This document shows positions 23,486 to 31,183 of a stretch of 64,000 nucleotides of DNA, in pieces. This DNA comes from Candidatus Caldatribacterium sp. (GTDB lineage: Bacteria > Atribacterota > Atribacteria > Atribacterales > Caldatribacteriaceae): NCBI GenBank assembly GCA_025060675.1, contig JANXBI010000022.1, positions 1-64,000 of the forward strand, given 5' to 3'. The position numbers and the translations under genes were made by a program. The notes under the pieces were generated by a model. That model was not told the origin of the DNA. It saw nothing but the letters and a program-made list of their open reading frames with translations, and did not search any database. Every line of letters starts with the position of its first letter. Within the stretch, counting starts at the first letter, position 1.

Positions 23486-25150
23486 TTACATGCTCTCAGG
23501 AACCGAGATACCAAGAAGCTCCAAAGCATTGCGCAGAACAATCTGGGTGAGGCGGCATAGTGCAAGACGGAACGACATACGCGGCACATTCTCCGGGTCC
23601 AGAATCCGGTGGAGGTTGTAAAAGGAATGGAAAGACCCCGCAAGGTCGTGGAGGTAATTGCAAAGGAGGTACGGCTGTCTAAGAAGCGCGCTCTGCTTGA
23701 CCACCTCTGGGAAATACACGATGGCTTTCGCTAGGTTGCGCTCGTCTTCGTTCTCGAATCCAAATCGCAAGGCTTCTTGGAATGATACCCATGAAAGGTC
23801 ACGTTTTTTCGCTTCACGGAAAACAGAGACAATCCGAGCATGCGCATACTGCACATAGTACACTGGATTGTCCATAGACTGTCGCTTTGCTTCCTCCACA
23901 TCAAATTCAAGGTGTGTTTCCGGATCGCGCATGAGGAAGTAGTACCGAGCGGCATCCACCCCAACTTCTTCAATGAGGCTACGGAGAGGCACAAACTCTC
24001 CCTGTCTCGTGGACATACGCTCTGGCTGTCCACCCCGAAGGAGGGTTACAAACTGGACGATGAAAATCTCCAAGAAGTCCTCCGGAAGCCCCAGAGCTTT
24101 CATTGCCGCGTGCATCCTTGGAATGTATCCATGGTGGTCGGCCCCCCAGATGTCGATAACCCTTGCAAAACCTCGCTTCCATTTATTCCAGTGGTACGCA
24201 ATGTCAGAGGCAAAATAGGTTGGTGCCCCATTTTCCCGGATGAGAACCCGATCCTTGTCGTCTCCCCAAAGTGTTGTTCGAAGCCACAAAGCTCCATCCT
24301 GTTCATACGTATATCCCTTCTCTCGGAGGAGAGAGAGGACATACTCTACTTCTCCATTCTCGTAGAGGGAACGCTCGCTGAACCACACGTCGAAGAAGAC
24401 CCGAAAATCATCAAGGTCTCTCCGAATCTCGGCAAGGATTTTCTCCACCGCATATTCCCGAAAGAGCTTGGTACGCTCTTCTACAGGGAGTTCGAGAATC
24501 CCTGCACCACGTTCCTCAAGAAGCTCCTGGGCAATGTCTACAAGGTACTCTCCCCGGTACCCTCCTTCCGGAATGTCCACGTTTTCTCCAAGAAGCTGCC
24601 TAAACCGTACCTCCAGAGAGATACCAAGGAGTTCAATCTGTTTCCCTGCGTCGTTGATGTAGTACTCTTTCTCCACCTGAAAGCCAGCTTTCTTAAGAAT
24701 CCTTGCTACAGCATCCCCAAAGGCGGCGCATTTCCCATGACCCACATGGAGAGGTCCTGTGGGGTTGACGCTCACAAACTCAACCTGGACTTTCTTTCCC
24801 TTTCCGATATCGACTTCCCCAAAGCGTTCGTCCTCAACCAGCACTCTCCCAAGAAGCTCAAGCAAAAAGGCATCCTCAAGGGTGAAGTTGATAAAGCCGC
24901 CACCAGCCACCGTTACCCGCGCAACGCCTAAAAGTTGTGGCTCAAGGAGTCTCTTGAGGTCTTGGGCGACCTCACGTGGAGGGCGTTGCAACGTGCGGGC
25001 CAGAAGAAAAGCGGCATTGGTAGCAAAATCCCCGTGTCTTTTCTCCCGCGTTGGCTCGACCACAAAGTCAATCTGTCCTGAAGAAGGACTGAGCAACGAA
25101 AGGGCCTCACCGATTTTCTCCTTGAGCGATTCAAGAACGAGATAGCTCAT
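23486..25150 (-). CDS. argS: arginyl-tRNA synthetase
   Basis: Class I synthetase (554 aa). It has the N-terminal Arg-specific domain (GDFATNAAFLLA), the HIGH motif as HVGHG in NPTGPLHVGHGK, the KMSKS position as MSTRQGEFV, and a C-terminal DALR anticodon-binding domain. It is first in an operon with pyrG, murI, ispE, a nucleotidyltransferase and rho. The promoter is at 25195-25223. Confidence 0.97.
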   Translation of the reverse strand: MSYLVLESLKEKIGEALSLLSPSSGQIDFVVEPTREKRHGDFATNAAFLLARTLQRPPREVAQDLKRLLEPQLLGVARVTVAGGGFINFTLEDAFLLELLGRVLVEDERFGEVDIGKGKKVQVEFVSVNPTGPLHVGHGKCAAFGDAVARILKKAGFQVEKEYYINDAGKQIELLGISLEVRFRQLLGENVDIPEGGYRGEYLVDIAQELLEERGAGILELPVEERTKLFREYAVEKILAEIRRDLDDFRVFFDVWFSERSLYENGEVEYVLSLLREKGYTYEQDGALWLRTTLWGDDKDRVLIRENGAPTYFASDIAYHWNKWKRGFARVIDIWGADHHGYIPRMHAAMKALGLPEDFLEIFIVQFVTLLRGGQPERMSTRQGEFVPLRSLIEEVGVDAARYYFLMRDPETHLEFDVEEAKRQSMDNPVYYVQYAHARIVSVFREAKKRDLSWVSFQEALRFGFENEDERNLAKAIVYFPEVVKQSALLRQPYLLCNYLHDLAGSFHSFYNLHRILDPENVPRMSFRLALCRLTQIVLRNALELLGISVPESM

Positions 25151-25177
25151 TGCCGCTCTCCCCAGTTCTGCGAGTCT

Positions 25178-25223
25178 CCCAGGAATCCTGGGTCATTATA
25201 TATATTTTCCCCTCTTGCTTCAA
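25178..25223 (-). promoter_or_regulatory. argS operon promoter with +1 palindrome
   Basis: Minus strand: TTGAAG (25223-25218), 17 bp, TATAAT (25200-25195). CCCAGGAATCCTGGG (25178-25192), a 7-bp inverted repeat with a 1-nt centre, covers the predicted start site and could be an operator or a 5' hairpin. Confidence 0.75.
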
Positions 25224-25237
25224 CATTCTGAAACGAG

Positions 25238-25266
25238 TTGACCTCTGAGCGGAATCGGTTTATAAT
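25238..25266 (+). promoter_or_regulatory. promoter of tRNA-Val(CAC)
   Basis: TTGACC (25238-25243), 17-bp spacer, perfect TATAAT (25261-25266), 11 bases before the tRNA. It is divergent from the argS promoter. Confidence 0.88.
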
Positions 25267-25277
25267 TTTCCCAGCGT

Positions 25278-25352
25278 GCGCGGTTAACTCAGCGGAAGAG
25301 TGCCATCCTCACACGGTGGAAGTCGCTGGTTCGAATCCAGCACCGCGCACCA
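25278..25352 (+). tRNA. tRNA-Val (CAC)
   Basis: A 75-nt cloverleaf with encoded CCA. Acceptor GCGCGGT pairs with ACCGCGC, the D-stem is ACTC/GAGT and the T-loop TTCGAAT. The anticodon stem CCATC/GGTGG encloses CTCACAC, giving anticodon CAC. It ends 2 bases before the convergent small gene at 25355. Confidence 0.96.
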
Positions 25353-25354
25353 TT

Positions 25355-25552
25355 TTATTCTTGCCTTTTGCCCTTCTCAATACGTTCGATTTCTGCATCG
25401 ATGAACGCTCGAATAGCTTTGAGAATTTCTACCCGCGCTTTGGTAAGGTGTTGACGAGCTTCTTCGCCAAGAAAAGGATCGAGGACTCTTCCCAAAGGTC
25501 CAAAGATGAACTCCTCAAAAACGTCTCGAATCGTCTCCCGTCTCTCCTCCAC
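25355..25552 (-). CDS. small hypothetical protein
   Basis: A 65-aa, highly charged, probably helical protein (start EERRETIRDVFEEF; end IERIEKGKRQE) without membrane segments or recognisable motifs. The GTG at 25552 is preceded by GAGGGGGTAATC and lies 2 bases after the stop of the flavodoxin-like gene, so it is likely the last gene of that operon. The ribosome-binding site and tight spacing support a real gene; the function is unknown. Confidence 0.6.
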   Translation of the reverse strand: MEERRETIRDVFEEFIFGPLGRVLDPFLGEEARQHLTKARVEILKAIRAFIDAEIERIEKGKRQE

Positions 25553-25554
25553 GA

Positions 25555-25968
25555 TTACCCCCTCCTCACATGCCGAGCAATGAGGTTTTCCGCCTCCTTC
25601 GTCCCTCGTACCGCTTCAAAATCCACGACAAAGGCACCAAGCCGTTCCATGCAGGCCATGAGTCGCTTGAGCGCTTTGTCGGTCCCAAAAAGAGCAGGGA
25701 GGACATAAGCCACAGATCGTTTTCCCTCCATACCAGTAGCACTATTTAGGAAATTCACGACCTCCTGCGAAATCTGTCCTCCAAAAGTGCTCACCACTTG
25801 CGCTCCCACGAGGACCAAATCAAAGGGCCGAAAGTTGATAGGGGAGGTCACGCTTTCAACTTCTACCGATTTTACCAAGCACCCAGCCTTTTCGCAGAGT
25901 TCCATCATGTACTTTGTTACCGCCACAAGCCGCTTATCCTTCCCAGAATACACAAAGGCAACCCGCAA
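25555..25968 (-). CDS. flavodoxin-like domain protein
   Basis: A 137-aa protein beginning LRVAFVYSGKDKRL, with a strand-loop that resembles a flavodoxin phosphate-binding loop, a following DLVLVGAQV strand, and YVLPALFGTDKAL. It lacks the full TxT/S FMN loop, so FMN binding is uncertain. The TTG at 25968 is chosen because GAGGTGA, a perfect anti-SD match, lies 8 bases upstream; a GTG at 25980 is the alternative. It follows prmA closely. The role is unknown. Confidence 0.6.
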   Translation of the reverse strand: MRVAFVYSGKDKRLVAVTKYMMELCEKAGCLVKSVEVESVTSPINFRPFDLVLVGAQVVSTFGGQISQEVVNFLNSATGMEGKRSVAYVLPALFGTDKALKRLMACMERLGAFVVDFEAVRGTKEAENLIARHVRRG

Positions 25969-25981
25969 CCATTCACTCACC

Positions 25982-26791
25982 TCACTTTGCTCTATCATAG
26001 CATAGGGTGTACACTACCGTCATCCAGGAGGCTTCTTCCGCCACGTCCACAAGGTTCAAGGGCCAAGGCTTTGCCCGCTCATCGAGAAGAGGGAAATCTT
26101 TCCTTTCAAAGCCCGAAAGGATGAGATACCCTCCTTCTCGGAGGCGAACAACAAGGTCTTTCAAGTGTTCAAGGTGGAAGTGAAGGCTTACGTTCGCCAC
26201 AATGCAATCAAAGAGTCCCGAGACGGCTTCGATACTCCCCAAACGGAGATCAACCGCTTCAAGAGGAATACCGTTGAGCACCGCGTTCCTTTGGAATTCG
26301 GCCAAAGCAAGAGGATCGCAGTCCAAGGCGACAACAGGAGAAGCTTGCATTTTGTAGGCAAGAAAAGCAAGCACCCCTGAACCCGTACCCACATCGAGGA
26401 ATGCCATGCCCTTTTGGAGATACTTACGGATCATCCGAAGGCACATGGCTGTAGTTGGGTGATGTCCGGTACCGAAAGCAAAAGCAGGGTATATGACAAT
26501 ATCGAAGGGAGCACCCGAGTGCTCCTCCCAGGGAGGACGAACAGCGATATCTTCCCCAATCCACACCGTGGGAAAACCCTCACGAAAGCGCTGTTCCCAG
26601 TCCGTTTCTTCCTCTTCTTCCTGTTGCCACTCAATCACATACTCCAAAGGAGGCTCGGGAAAAGGGGAAAGTCCATAAGCCACAAGGATGCCATCACCTA
26701 CTTCCCAAACACCCCGAGTACCATGCTCTGCAAGCCAGAGAAGAAATGGGTCTTTCTCTCGGACCCTGACGGTCATTTTAAACCAACGCAT
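25982..26791 (-). CDS. prmA: ribosomal protein L11 methyltransferase-like protein
   Basis: SAM-dependent methyltransferase (269 aa). The C-terminal domain carries AFGTGHHPTT and DVGTGSGVLAF, both diagnostic of PrmA, and IVANVSL at the catalytic-loop position. The N-terminal substrate-recognition domain is present but divergent. The ATG at 26791 overlaps the previous stop (TAATG) and follows AAAGGGAG; a much longer in-frame extension covers the neighbouring methyltransferase gene and is rejected. Confidence 0.88.
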   Translation of the reverse strand: MRWFKMTVRVREKDPFLLWLAEHGTRGVWEVGDGILVAYGLSPFPEPPLEYVIEWQQEEEEETDWEQRFREGFPTVWIGEDIAVRPPWEEHSGAPFDIVIYPAFAFGTGHHPTTAMCLRMIRKYLQKGMAFLDVGTGSGVLAFLAYKMQASPVVALDCDPLALAEFQRNAVLNGIPLEAVDLRLGSIEAVSGLFDCIVANVSLHFHLEHLKDLVVRLREGGYLILSGFERKDFPLLDERAKPWPLNLVDVAEEASWMTVVYTLCYDRAK

Positions 26792-27657
26792 TAACGCTCC
26801 CTTTCCGCAACGACAAGCAATCCAGAGGCAACCCGTGATCCCACACCGAGAATTTCGAACTGCCCATCGTACAACCGAGACAGCTCGAGAAACTCCTCGT
26901 AGAGCTTTGGGTTTCGCATAATACTCCGAAGAGTCCTTCTTGGCAGAAGTCGCGCAAGTGATCCAGTAGCTACCACCCGCCGTACTTGCAAGCCAAAAGC
27001 TTCTATCCCATCCACAATCTCCCCCGGCAAGAACGCATGAAGGGGTGGAAAAAGAAAGCGAGCCAGGAAAGGCATACGCTCCTCCATCGCCTGGAAGAGG
27101 GGAGGATGGTCCCAGTTCCCCTCTCTCAAGAACCTCCAAGAAAGGGCAAAGTCCTTCCGGAAACGCGCTTCAAGCGCCAAGGCCACAGGGAGTTGCCCTA
27201 AGCGGTTGACCACAGAGACAATAAGCGTTTTCCTTGTCACCCGGCAGAGCTCTTGCAGAGCGCGCTTCTCCTCGGGATAGGCATAGGATACCGGGGCATC
27301 AAGAGAGAGCACAAGGTCAAAGGACTCATCCTCGAAAGCTGAGAGATCCTGGACCTTCCCGGGGAGGAAAGTGATACGGTCCTCCACACCCATATCGCGG
27401 GCCTTTCTTCGGGCTTCTTCAAGCATCCGAGGAGAGAGGTCAAGGTGCACCACCGAGCACCCTCTTCGGGCAAGCTCAAGCGAGTACCGTCCATATCCAC
27501 CCCCTGCGTCGAGGACTCTAACCCCTTCTCTCACGAAAGGGAGAATTTCCCGGAGCACAAGATCGGTGTGTACCCTTTTCTCTGGATCCCGATCTCGGAG
27601 CCTTTCCTGCCGGACATGGGCATTCCAGAAGATTCGATGCAGCGTCTCTCTTTCCAC
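26791..27657 (-). CDS. class I SAM-dependent methyltransferase
   Basis: A 288-aa methyltransferase with the SAM-binding motif VLDAGGGYGRYSLELA, the acidic VVHLDLS strand end, and FDLVLSLDAPVSY. The C-terminal half is larger than a minimal UbiE-type enzyme and has no recognised substrate domain. The GTG at 27657 lies 3 bases after the thrS stop. The substrate is unknown; the position between thrS and prmA suggests co-transcription but not function. Confidence 0.85.
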   Translation of the reverse strand: MERETLHRIFWNAHVRQERLRDRDPEKRVHTDLVLREILPFVREGVRVLDAGGGYGRYSLELARRGCSVVHLDLSPRMLEEARRKARDMGVEDRITFLPGKVQDLSAFEDESFDLVLSLDAPVSYAYPEEKRALQELCRVTRKTLIVSVVNRLGQLPVALALEARFRKDFALSWRFLREGNWDHPPLFQAMEERMPFLARFLFPPLHAFLPGEIVDGIEAFGLQVRRVVATGSLARLLPRRTLRSIMRNPKLYEEFLELSRLYDGQFEILGVGSRVASGLLVVAERER

Positions 27658-27660
27658 GCC

Positions 27661-29487
27661 TTACTCCACAACCCTTTCGGCGATCTCCCGCAGCACTCGC
27701 TCAAGAAACGTTCCAAGCTCCATAGCACCTAGATTCCCTTCTCGGCGCCGTCGCACACTCACCTGGCGGTTGGCAACCTCCTTGTCTCCCACTACGAGAA
27801 CGTAGGGAATTTTCTCAAGCTCCGCCCTCCGTATTTTTGCCCCAAGAGTAGCGTTTTCTTCATCACACTGCACCCGAATATCATGACCCGCGAGCAACTG
27901 CTCCACTTCCCGAGCATAGGGGATGTGGCGTTCTGCAACAGGGAGCACCACAACTTGGACCGGAGAAAGCCAAACAGGGAAAGCTCCCGCAAAGTGCTCG
28001 ATGAGAATGCCAAAGAAACGCTCAACACTTCCAAGTACGGTCCGATGGAGTACGACTGGACGGTGCCTTCCTCCATCCTCACCGATGTACACAAGGTCAA
28101 ACTTCTCGGGCATAGCGAAATCGAGCTGTATGGTGCCACATTGCCATCTCCGTCCAAGGCAATCCCGAAGATGGAAATCAATCTTAGGACCGTAAAACGC
28201 CCCTTCACCCTCGTTCACTGTGTAGGGAATCTGGACGTCTTCAAGCGCCTCCCTCAGGGCACGCGTAGCCATCTCCCACATCTCGTCCGAACCGATAGAC
28301 TTCTCAGGACGCGTACTCAATTCCACCTCGTACTCAAAGCGAAAGAGACGGTAAAAGTACAGGGCAAGGTCGATGACCCCGATGATTTCCTGTTTCACCT
28401 GGTGTGGCTCCATGTAAATGTGGGCATCATCCTGGGTGAACGAACGCACTCGCATAAGCCCATGGAGAACCCCAGAGAGTTCATGGCGATGGACAATACC
28501 AAGTTCTGCAAGACGAAGCGGCAACTCCCGGTAACTCCGCAGACGACTTTGGAAGACGAGAATCCCACCCGGACAGTTCATTGGCTTTATGGCAAAATCC
28601 CGTTCATCGATCTTCGTAAAGTACATATTCTCCCGGTAGTGGTCCCAGTGTCCAGACCTTTCCCAAAGGCTCCGTTCAAGGAGAATAGGAGTGCGTATCT
28701 CCTGATATCCCCGCTTCCGGTGCTCCCGCCGCCAGAGGTCCAAGAGCGTATTGATGACCACCATGCCTTTGGGATGGAAAAAGGGGAATCCCGGACCCTC
28801 CTCATGAAGGCTGAAGAGGTCAAGCTCTCTCCCGAGACGGCGATGGTCGCGACGCTTTGCCTCTTCTAAACGCTCAAGGTACGCTTTGAGCTTCTCTTCG
28901 TTGTCAAAGGAAACCCCGTAGATTCGCTGCAGCATAGGGTTCCCTTCTTTTCCTCGCCAATGCGCCCCAGAAACACTCAAAAGCTTGAAAGCCTTGATAT
29001 ACGAGGTCCTCGGCACATGTGGCCCACGGCAGAGATCCACAAACTCTCCCTGCTCGTAGACGCTCACTACCTCGTCCTCAATCTCCTCAAGAATCTCAAG
29101 TTTATACGTCTCACCCCGATCCATGAAGAGCTTTCGAGCTTCTTCTTTGGTCATGTCCTTTCGTTGAAAGGGAAGATCCTCTGCTATGATGCGACGCATC
29201 TCTTCTTCAATCCGAGGAAGATCCTCATCACTCAGAGGCTTCGGCAAGTCAAAGTCGTAGTAGAAACCCTCCTCAATTGCCGGGCCGATACCCAGCTTTG
29301 CCCCAGGGAAAAGCCGCTTCACCGCTTGCGCCATAACGTGAGAGGTACTGTGCCAGTAAATCTCCTTTCCTTCCCGATCATCAAAAGAAACGTATCGAAC
29401 AACACGCTCTTCCGCTACCCTGTTGAGGTCAACAAGTTTACCATCCTCGGTTACCGCTGCAAGGGCCTTCTCGGGTCGTTTCTCCAT
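27661..29487 (-). CDS. thrS: threonyl-tRNA synthetase with truncated TGS domain
   Basis: Class II synthetase (608 aa). The editing domain has HSTSH (residues 46-50) and DLCRGPH, the catalytic core holds zinc ligands in MNCPGG and the two His-containing motifs, and the C-terminal anticodon domain is complete. The editing motif falls about 27 residues earlier than in E. coli (H73), so the first half of the TGS domain is missing. The ATG at 29487 follows GGGGAGG and sits just after an intrinsic terminator, so the start cannot plausibly lie further upstream. Confidence 0.95.
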   Translation of the reverse strand: MEKRPEKALAAVTEDGKLVDLNRVAEERVVRYVSFDDREGKEIYWHSTSHVMAQAVKRLFPGAKLGIGPAIEEGFYYDFDLPKPLSDEDLPRIEEEMRRIIAEDLPFQRKDMTKEEARKLFMDRGETYKLEILEEIEDEVVSVYEQGEFVDLCRGPHVPRTSYIKAFKLLSVSGAHWRGKEGNPMLQRIYGVSFDNEEKLKAYLERLEEAKRRDHRRLGRELDLFSLHEEGPGFPFFHPKGMVVINTLLDLWRREHRKRGYQEIRTPILLERSLWERSGHWDHYRENMYFTKIDERDFAIKPMNCPGGILVFQSRLRSYRELPLRLAELGIVHRHELSGVLHGLMRVRSFTQDDAHIYMEPHQVKQEIIGVIDLALYFYRLFRFEYEVELSTRPEKSIGSDEMWEMATRALREALEDVQIPYTVNEGEGAFYGPKIDFHLRDCLGRRWQCGTIQLDFAMPEKFDLVYIGEDGGRHRPVVLHRTVLGSVERFFGILIEHFAGAFPVWLSPVQVVVLPVAERHIPYAREVEQLLAGHDIRVQCDEENATLGAKIRRAELEKIPYVLVVGDKEVANRQVSVRRRREGNLGAMELGTFLERVLREIAERVVE

Positions 29488-29504
29488 CGCACTTTCCTCC
29501 CCAA

Positions 29505-29541
29505 TAAAAGAAAAAGCGCCAAACCCCCAGGGTGGCGCTTT
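29505..29541 (-). terminator. intrinsic terminator between the tRNA cluster and thrS
   Basis: Stem AAAGCGCCA (29513-29521) and TGGCGCTTT (29533-29541) with an 11-nt loop. Read on the minus strand it ends TTTTTCTTTTATT. It lies 18 bases before the thrS ATG. Confidence 0.85.
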
Positions 29542-29548
29542 GGAATCC

Positions 29549-29623
29549 TGGTGGGCGACACTGGACTCGAACCAGTGGCCTCTTCCGCGTCAAGGAAGCG
29601 TTCTCCCTCTGAACTAGCCGCCC
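29549..29623 (-). tRNA. tRNA-Val (GAC)
   Basis: A 75-nt cloverleaf with encoded CCA. Acceptor GGGCGGC pairs with GTCGCCC (one G-T pair). The anticodon stem CTTCC/GGAAG encloses TTGACGC, giving GAC. It is the last of five tRNA genes in the cluster. Confidence 0.95.
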
Positions 29624-29636
29624 ACCTCGTGCTCTC

Positions 29637-29712
29637 TGGAGGCGGCACCCGGACTCGAACCGGGGAATGAAGGATTTGCAATCCTCTGCCTTAGCCGCTT
29701 GGCTATGCCGCC
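29637..29712 (-). tRNA. tRNA-Cys (GCA)
   Basis: A 76-nt cloverleaf with encoded CCA. Acceptor GGCGGCA pairs with TGCCGCC. The anticodon arm AGGAT/ATCCT encloses TGCAA, giving GCA. Confidence 0.95.
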
Positions 29713-29717
29713 TGAAC

Positions 29718-29792
29718 TGGAGCGGAAGACGGGATTTGAACCCGCGGCCTCCACCTTGGCAAGGTGATGCTCTACCCCTGAGCTACTTCCGC
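29718..29792 (-). tRNA. tRNA-Gly (GCC)
   Basis: A 75-nt cloverleaf with encoded CCA, nearly identical outside the anticodon arm to the tRNA-Gly(CCC) at 4282. The anticodon loop TTGCCAA gives GCC. Confidence 0.96.
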
Positions 29793-29806
29793 TCATCCAA
29801 CGACTA

Positions 29807-29882
29807 TGGTGCCGAGACCCAGAGTCGAACTGGGGACGCAAGGATTTTCAGTCCTTCGCTCTACCACCTGAGCTATCTCGGC
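29807..29882 (-). tRNA. tRNA-Phe (GAA)
   Basis: A 76-nt cloverleaf with encoded CCA. Acceptor GCCGAGA pairs with TCTCGGC. The anticodon stem AAGGA/TCCTT encloses CTGAAAA, giving GAA. Confidence 0.96.
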
Positions 29883-29887
29883 ACCTC

Positions 29888-29966
29888 TGGCGGGGTCGAC
29901 GGGATTTGAACCCGCGATCTTCAACGTGACAGGCTGACGTGTTAGGCCAGGCTACACCACGACCCC
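29888..29966 (-). tRNA. tRNA-Asp (GTC)
   Basis: A 79-nt cloverleaf with encoded CCA. Acceptor GGGGTCG pairs with CGACCCC. The anticodon stem TCAGC/GTTGA encloses CTGTCAC, giving GTC. It is the first gene of the tRNA operon after the promoter at 29981-30009. Confidence 0.95.
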
Positions 29967-29980
29967 GCGCTTCGCTATCA

Positions 29981-30009
29981 ATTTTAGCGACTTCCCCCTT
30001 TTTTGGCAA
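29981..30009 (-). promoter_or_regulatory. promoter of the five-tRNA operon
   Basis: Minus strand: TTGCCA (30009-30004), 17-bp spacer, TAAAAT (29986-29981), 14 bases upstream of tRNA-Asp. The -35 and -10 each match consensus at five of six bases. Confidence 0.85.
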
Positions 30010-30029
30010 GCCCCCCTCTTTCAAGTCCT

Positions 30030-30806
30030 CTACCGTTCACAATGATAAGGAGAGCAAGGGCTATACTTTTCTCTCAGAAGCCTCTCAGCCTCAAAAAGCT
30101 CTCTCTCCCCCCATGTGCCAGAAAATGTCTCCGCAAAGAGCGCCCCAAAGTGGGCAACCAGGGCTTCAACAAACTCATCTTTTGCTAGATCACTCCGTAT
30201 CTCCCAAAGACCGACAGCGCCTGCACAGAGCTCTTGAAGGACTTTTTCTTTTTCCCTGAAACATGAGGCAAAAAGGTCCCGATCAAGACGGAAAGGGATG
30301 GACCCCTCAAAGAGGTTCCCCCGACGACTCTGTGCCTGGGCAATTCCAGCCACTTTCTTCCCAGCAACAGCAAGTTCATGAGGCAGGGAGAGGGAAAAAC
30401 AAGCAGGAGAATGCACCGAAGGCAAAACAACGGAGGGGGCATCCACCGTTATGCCAATATCAGCAAAGGCTCTCCGAAGGACTTCCCGGACAACCATATA
30501 GAGCGCACGATGCGTGTAAGGCTTCTCATTCCTTGGAAGGAAAAGGCTAAACGTCACTTCCTCCCCGTGGAGGATGGCCCGCCCACCGGTTGGCCGTCGT
30601 ACCAAGGGAATTCCTGCCCCTTCGAGAAAGGCAAAATCCACCTCTTGAGTTTTCTGGTACCGTCCAAGAGAAAGCGTTGGCTCACGCCACAGAAAAAACC
30701 GCAACGTTGGTAGCTCTCCAACGAGAAGGAGAGCCTCATCCCGCGCCATGTTTTCGTGCCCCGAAAGCGGGGGATCCCGGAGAACCCGAAGAGCTCCCAA
30801 AAACAC
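30030..30806 (-). CDS. lipoate-protein ligase A / octanoyltransferase family protein
   Basis: Attaches lipoate or octanoate to carrier lysines (258 aa, cytosolic). It has the family's PTGGRAILHGEEVTFSL motif and the GKKVAGIAQAQSRRG segment with the catalytic-fold lysine. It lacks the C-terminal accessory domain of E. coli LplA, so it could be LplA-like or a LipM-type octanoyltransferase. The GTG at 30806 overlaps the stop of gcvH, its likely substrate. Confidence 0.85.
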   Translation of the reverse strand: MFLGALRVLRDPPLSGHENMARDEALLLVGELPTLRFFLWREPTLSLGRYQKTQEVDFAFLEGAGIPLVRRPTGGRAILHGEEVTFSLFLPRNEKPYTHRALYMVVREVLRRAFADIGITVDAPSVVLPSVHSPACFSLSLPHELAVAGKKVAGIAQAQSRRGNLFEGSIPFRLDRDLFASCFREKEKVLQELCAGAVGLWEIRSDLAKDEFVEALVAHFGALFAETFSGTWGERELFEAERLLREKYSPCSPYHCER

Positions 30807-31183
30807 TATCGTATCCGCTCCCGGTACGCCGAGGCGTCAAGGAGTGTAGACCACTCACTCTCGTTCGCATACTGGATGCGACAAATCCATCCTCTGCCGT
30901 ACGGGTCCTGGTTGAGGAGCTCAGGTTTGGAGGCAAGCTCTTCGTTCACCGCAACGATTTCCCCAGAGAGGGGCGCATAAAGGTTGGATACCGTCTTTAT
31001 GGATTCCACATCACCAATGCGCTCACCCTTTTGAACCTTTGTACCCACCTTTGGGAGTTCTACAAAAACCACGTCCCCAAGCTCTCCCTGTGCGTAATCC
31101 GTAATACCACAGAGAGCTGTGCCGTTTTCCTTACGAACCCAAAAGTGCTCTGGGGTGTACAAGAGGTCCTCAGGAATGTGCAT
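30806..31183 (-). CDS. gcvH: glycine cleavage system H protein
   Basis: Lipoyl carrier (125 aa). The lipoylated lysine is in ESIKTVSNLYAPLSGEI. The ATG at 31183 overlaps the lpdA stop and follows GGAGGGGGT. gcvP and gcvT are not in the window, so this H protein works with P and T proteins encoded elsewhere or has another carrier role. It is flanked by its dehydrogenase and its lipoyl ligase. Confidence 0.95.
   Translation of the reverse strand: MHIPEDLLYTPEHFWVRKENGTALCGITDYAQGELGDVVFVELPKVGTKVQKGERIGDVESIKTVSNLYAPLSGEIVAVNEELASKPELLNQDPYGRGWICRIQYANESEWSTLLDASAYRERIR

Noticed and set aside
22941..23621. 226-codon plus-strand frame opposite pyrG/argS
   Set aside because: Codon pattern and lack of signals mark it as the antisense shadow of pyrG and argS.
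26791..27139. Long in-frame N-terminus for prmA
   Set aside because: It lies on top of the methyltransferase gene and reads as non-protein-like; the ATG at 26791 has a good ribosome-binding site.
29487..29545. T-box riboswitch before thrS
   Set aside because: No specifier loop and no conserved T-box sequence; only the tRNA-Val 3' end and a terminator hairpin are present.
29888..29966. tRNA-Asp as an archaeal-like or transferred gene because of its GTGGTGTAGCC D-arm
   Set aside because: Similar D-arms occur in ordinary bacterial tRNA-Asp genes and CCA is encoded, so no transfer is implied.
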